The notes under the pieces are model-generated. The model saw only the letters and a program-made list of their open reading frames with translations. It was not told where the DNA came from and did not search any database. A stretch of DNA of 64,000 bases from Planococcus chinensis (GTDB taxonomy: Bacteria > Bacillota > Bacilli > Bacillales_A > Planococcaceae): positions 124,001 through 188,000 of the forward strand of contig NZ_JABWTK010000005.1 of the NCBI RefSeq assembly GCF_020071995.1, read 5' to 3'. The position numbers and the translations under genes were made by a program. How positions within the stretch are numbered: position 1 is the first letter of the stretch; every line of letters begins with the position of its first letter. Below are positions 60,842 to 64,000 of the stretch, piece by piece.

Positions 60842-62018
60842 TGGATTTAATGAAGAATGGGAAGTAAAGAAATTGAGTGATGTTGCAATAACAAAAGGAG
60901 GCTTTGCATTTCCGAGTCAGAGATTTAAAAATGAGAAATCGAATTATCAAGTAATCAAAATGGGGAATTTATATAACAATAAATTAGATCTCGATAGATC
61001 TCCTAGTTACCTTGAAAGTATATCGAATCGGGATCAGGAATATCTGCTGAATGAAGGAGATATTATTATTACTCTTACAGGTACAGTACACAAAACAGAC
61101 TTTGGATATTCCCACATGATTACTAATGAAAAGAACCTGTTGGTAAATCAACGATTAGCTTTAGTAAAAAGCAAGGCGAATAGTGATTCCTTTTTTCTGT
61201 TAAATCTTATCCGTCATAAAAGATTTCTTCAGCAGTTTTTTACGTCTTCTATAGGTGGGACAGGTAATCAAGCAAATGTTAGCACTAAGGCTATGGAAGG
61301 CTTCAGCATTGTTACCCCTTCTCTTTTGGAACAAAAGAAGATTTCTAATTTCTTCACACTGTTAAATAATAGAATAAGTAAGCAACAGGAGAAAATTGAA
61401 AAGCTGGAGCAGTTTAAAAAAGGTATGATGCAGAAGATTTTCTCGCAGGAGTTGCGGTTTAAGGATGAGGATGGTGGGGAGTTTCCGGAGTGGGTAGAGA
61501 AAAAACTTGGGGAAATGGCAGAAGTTGTTATGGGTCAATCTCCAAAAGGAGAGAACTACTCTACAGATAATCAAAATACTGTCTTGATCCAGGGGAATGC
61601 TGATATGAAGAGTGGTAAAGTTGTTCCTCGTATCTACACTTCAGAAGTCACTAAAGCTTGCCTGCCAGGGGATATTATTATGTCTGTAAGAGCACCTGTT
61701 GGTGAAATAGCTTTAACAGATAAAACAGCATGTATTGGACGTGGTGTGTGTGCCATCAGAGGGAATATGTTTGTTTATCACTTTTTATCCTACTTCAATT
61801 TAATTAAAGCTTGGAATAGTTTATCGCAGGGAAGTACATTCGAATCAGTAAATGGCGATGATATAAAAACTCTTACAATTCCTGCACCTTCTATCAAAGA
61901 GCAAGAGAAGATTGCAGAGTATCTCACAAAGTTAGAGAAAAAAGTAGAAAAAGAAAAAGAGAAGTTGATGGTTTTGGAGGAACAGAAGAGAGGATTTATG
62001 CAGGGGATGTTTGTTTAA
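60816..62018 (+). CDS. hsdS: Type I restriction specificity subunit, HsdS
   Basis: A 400-aa specificity subunit with the normal two-half structure. Target recognition domain 1 (about 8-165) and domain 2 (about 215-365) are each followed by a coiled-coil spacer (EQKKISNFFTLLNNRISKQQ ... and EQEKIAEYLTKLEKKVEKEK ...). The halves are similar in layout but not identical, so an asymmetric bipartite target is expected. It starts at a GTG 26 bases before the hsdM stop. It is much more AT-rich than hsdR, a common sign of exchange of recognition domains. Confidence 0.94.
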   Translation: MNVPQLRFDGFNEEWEVKKLSDVAITKGGFAFPSQRFKNEKSNYQVIKMGNLYNNKLDLDRSPSYLESISNRDQEYLLNEGDIIITLTGTVHKTDFGYSHMITNEKNLLVNQRLALVKSKANSDSFFLLNLIRHKRFLQQFFTSSIGGTGNQANVSTKAMEGFSIVTPSLLEQKKISNFFTLLNNRISKQQEKIEKLEQFKKGMMQKIFSQELRFKDEDGGEFPEWVEKKLGEMAEVVMGQSPKGENYSTDNQNTVLIQGNADMKSGKVVPRIYTSEVTKACLPGDIIMSVRAPVGEIALTDKTACIGRGVCAIRGNMFVYHFLSYFNLIKAWNSLSQGSTFESVNGDDIKTLTIPAPSIKEQEKIAEYLTKLEKKVEKEKEKLMVLEEQKRGFMQGMFV

Positions 62019-62109
62019 TAAGAATTGATAATTTCATCTTGCATAGATTTGTTGCTATTTTAATAAAAATTTTGTTTTATCCTTTATAAGTATTTTTGGA
62101 GGGGTTTAT

Positions 62110-63243
62110 ATGAGCAAGGCGGTACTGATAGGTAACGGTTTGTCTGTTGGTTTGAATAAAGATTTTGCTTTACCAAGGATAACAGAAAGATTTTATAATC
62201 GACTAAATGCAGAACATAAAGGTTTTGTAAAGCATCATATGGAAAGAATAGAAAAGAATGAATACATCCAAACAGATTTTGAAGAGGCCATTGCTAGTAT
62301 TGAGCAATCTTATGACGCTCTAAAGAATTATTATGATTTTATATCTAATGGGAATGAAGGAGAATATTTCAAAGACTCTTATAATCTAGAAGAACATGAA
62401 CTTTATAAACATGTAAAAGCAGTGAAAGAGATTATTTATGAATACACTGCCTCAATTTTAGACTTAATAGATGGTCATGTTAGATGGGGAGAGATAAGAG
62501 ATAACCTACAAGGTTTTCTAGAATGGTTGGATACTATTATTGATAGTTCTACAACTGTAGAATTTTTCACTTTAAATTTTGACCTATTGCTTGAAACAAT
62601 TTTGTTAGAAACGATAGGGACAGAAAACTTTCAAGATTTTCATGTTCCACGAGATAATTGGAATTTGATTGATAATAGACGCAGATTTTTCTTTAGTCCA
62701 GATTTATCTCAAAATATGTTTGGGAATAGAAAAGTAAAATTGCATCATTTACATGGTTCACTTTCCTCCTTTAAAGATATAAAAACAGGTAAAACGTTCA
62801 AAATCACAACAGAAGATTTACGTATGCATAACGTTTACAAAAATATTTTTAATTTAAATATAACTCCCTCTATAGTAACGGGAGGAGGCAAAAGTGTGAA
62901 AGTCCAAGAGGATCCATTCAAATTCTATTACAATAATTTTCGAAAAAAGATGGCTCATGAGGATGATTTATGCGATGAGTTGTATATCATTGGCTATAGT
63001 TTTAGAGATGATCATATTAATGAATCCTTATGTAAAAGGTTAGAATTCGAGAGAAAAAAAGAAAATCCAAGATTCTTAAAAAACTTATTAATTGTTGATT
63101 TTAAATCCTCTGAGGAAGATAAAGAAAAATTTGTTAATGATATAAATAGAGCACTGAAGCTTGGACCTCGTATGAGCAATAGGTTTATTAAAAATGACCC
63201 TAGAATCAAATTTAATGGTGTTAACAATATAATTGAGGGCTAA
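62110..63243 (+). CDS. SIR2-like domain protein, candidate anti-phage effector
   Basis: A 377-aa soluble protein with the SIR2-like Rossmann pattern of bacterial defence NADases: LIGNGLSVGLN at residues 6-16 in place of the GAGxS loop, FFTLNFDLLLE with Asn156 and Asp158, HLHGS with His215, and YIIGYSFRDDHINESL near 293-308. Such domains deplete NAD in abortive infection systems (ThsA, DSR, AVAST and others); a DUF4917-like assignment is an alternative. GGAGGGG precedes the ATG. It follows hsdS by 91 bases without a terminator, so it may be transcribed with the hsd operon. It is strongly AT-rich, suggesting recent transfer. NADase activity is inferred, not shown. Confidence 0.72.
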   Translation: MSKAVLIGNGLSVGLNKDFALPRITERFYNRLNAEHKGFVKHHMERIEKNEYIQTDFEEAIASIEQSYDALKNYYDFISNGNEGEYFKDSYNLEEHELYKHVKAVKEIIYEYTASILDLIDGHVRWGEIRDNLQGFLEWLDTIIDSSTTVEFFTLNFDLLLETILLETIGTENFQDFHVPRDNWNLIDNRRRFFFSPDLSQNMFGNRKVKLHHLHGSLSSFKDIKTGKTFKITTEDLRMHNVYKNIFNLNITPSIVTGGGKSVKVQEDPFKFYYNNFRKKMAHEDDLCDELYIIGYSFRDDHINESLCKRLEFERKKENPRFLKNLLIVDFKSSEEDKEKFVNDINRALKLGPRMSNRFIKNDPRIKFNGVNNIIEG

Positions 63244-63341
63244 TTGTATGTACTTGATGAAAAATTTTGAACATATAATAAGATGAACTAATTAAAATTA
63301 ACTCTAAACGATTCAAATGAAAAAGATAGTAAAGAGAAAAT

Positions 63342-64000
63342 ATGACGAAGAAAGAACAACTACTTGTGCCTATTATGGGAGCATGATTTAGTTATTACTA
63401 TGGTTTTCCCCTTTGGAGTAAATTACTCGAAATGCTCTCTAATTTACAAAATTTTCATTTATCTATATTTTCTATCCTGACCTTCTTTTAATATCCCTAC
63501 AATTGAGGAGGAAATAAATCATTAACTAGGAGTTGCATTCCTTAAATTGTTAGTTAGTCAATTAGAATATTATCCAGTATTGCTAAAAATTAATAATGTA
63601 GATGATATATTATTAGCTTCATCAATTTTGTTGAAAAAAGTAGAGGTTTTTATTAAAAACACGTCAGATTAAAAGTTTCTATAGAACTGTGCAAAATTAT
63701 TCAATTTAAAGATATTGAGAGAAAAGGATACGGTGAATATTTAGAATCGATATTTGAATTTAGTTATAATGCTTTAGGGGTAATGTGTAATATTTTTAGA
63801 GACTAGCTGAAAAGTATGCTTAATGGTTTCAATCTAATAGGTAATTTTTTAAACGCCCATAAAAAAAGATTACAATAAGAAGAATATTATTACCTTACCA
63901 CTCCTATTCAGTAATGGTTAAGTAAAATAATTGAAAAATTCCTTAATTTGAGCATGATATAGAAAACTTATTTCGTCGAATAAAGAAAAAGGAGAATTAT
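63342..64000 (+). pseudogene. Decayed second SIR2-like gene (continues past the window)
   Basis: No long open frame exists here, but one can be followed through breaks. From the ATG at 63342 it reads MTKKEQLLVPIMGA, a stop TGA at 63384 where a GGA (Gly) is expected, then FSYYYGFPLWSKLLEML. With Gly restored this is the SIR2-type motif GAGFSYYYGFPLW. The frame then shifts near 63489 to IPTIEEEINH, a TAA at 63523, LGVAFLKLLVSQLEYYP and on to 63669; it shifts back at 63672 (KVSIELCKIIQF, GYGEYLESIFEFSYNALG) to a TAG at 63804, then continues coding-like with further stops to the window end. The gene is broken; its partner upstream is intact. Confidence 0.68.

Noticed and set aside
63384..63386. 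Selenocysteine or read-through TGA in the second SIR2-like gene
   Set aside because: The frame also has later TAA and TAG stops and two frameshifts, and TGA stands where Gly is conserved; decay explains it better.

Overview
The window looks like chromosomal DNA of a Gram-positive, moderate-GC member of the Bacillales, most likely Planococcaceae and possibly Planococcus or a close relative. The evidence is strong AGGAGG-type ribosome binding sites, CcpA-type cre sites, a class II (Firmicutes) GalT, a MsmX/UgpC-type sugar ATPase, a glpFK leader of the GlpP-antitermination kind, and GC-rich dispersed repeats of a type I recall from Bacillales genomes. The genus is an inference. I found no rRNA, tRNA, transposase, prophage or CRISPR array.

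Layout. 1-2.6 kb: a heterodimeric ABC exporter, its first subunit cut by the window edge. 2.6-4.9 kb: two paralogous CPBP membrane proteases and a tiny membrane protein. 5.1-6.6 kb: an arginase/formimidoylglutamase-family protein with altered metal ligands, and an HxlR regulator. 6.7-11.4 kb: a minus-strand block with an MMPL/RND transporter, a two-component system and a small oxidase-like membrane protein. 11.7-13.8 kb: a DJ-1/PfpI protein and two membrane proteins. 14.1-20.2 kb: a hydantoinase/oxoprolinase operon (XRE-cupin regulator, HyuA, HyuB, cupin, NCS1 permease). 20.3-22.1 kb: small genes and a TetR regulator. 22.2-25.5 kb: E1 alpha, E1 beta and E2 of a 2-oxo acid dehydrogenase without E3.

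25.8-46.6 kb is one galactoside-utilisation region. A YesN/YesM-type two-component system is followed by a solute-binding lipoprotein and two permeases, then alpha-galactosidase (GH36) and two beta-galactosidases (GH35, GH42). Facing them are a MsmX-type ATPase, which would power the importer, and galK-galE-galT. A divergent ROK repressor and a PucR-type regulator follow. Together they suggest uptake of alpha- and beta-galactosides, cytoplasmic hydrolysis to galactose, and entry into glycolysis by the Leloir pathway, with carbon catabolite control at cre sites.

46.7-56.3 kb: a seven-repeat RCC1-like protein, a lipoprotein, glpF-glpK behind an antitermination leader, a DinB protein, a DAACS symporter overlapping L-threonine aldolase, a PH-domain protein, a small membrane protein and a second lipoprotein. 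56.5-64 kb is a defence island: a complete type I restriction-modification operon (hsdR-hsdM-hsdS), an AT-rich intact SIR2-like gene, and a previously open second SIR2-like gene now broken by stops and frameshifts, running off the window end.

The most notable points are the SIR2 pair (one intact, one decayed) beside the type I system; a family of GAGCGTATTT tandem arrays in two separate intergenic regions; the Bacillales-type hairpin repeats at 30.7 and 38.9-39.5 kb; and the substituted metal ligands in the arginase-family protein.
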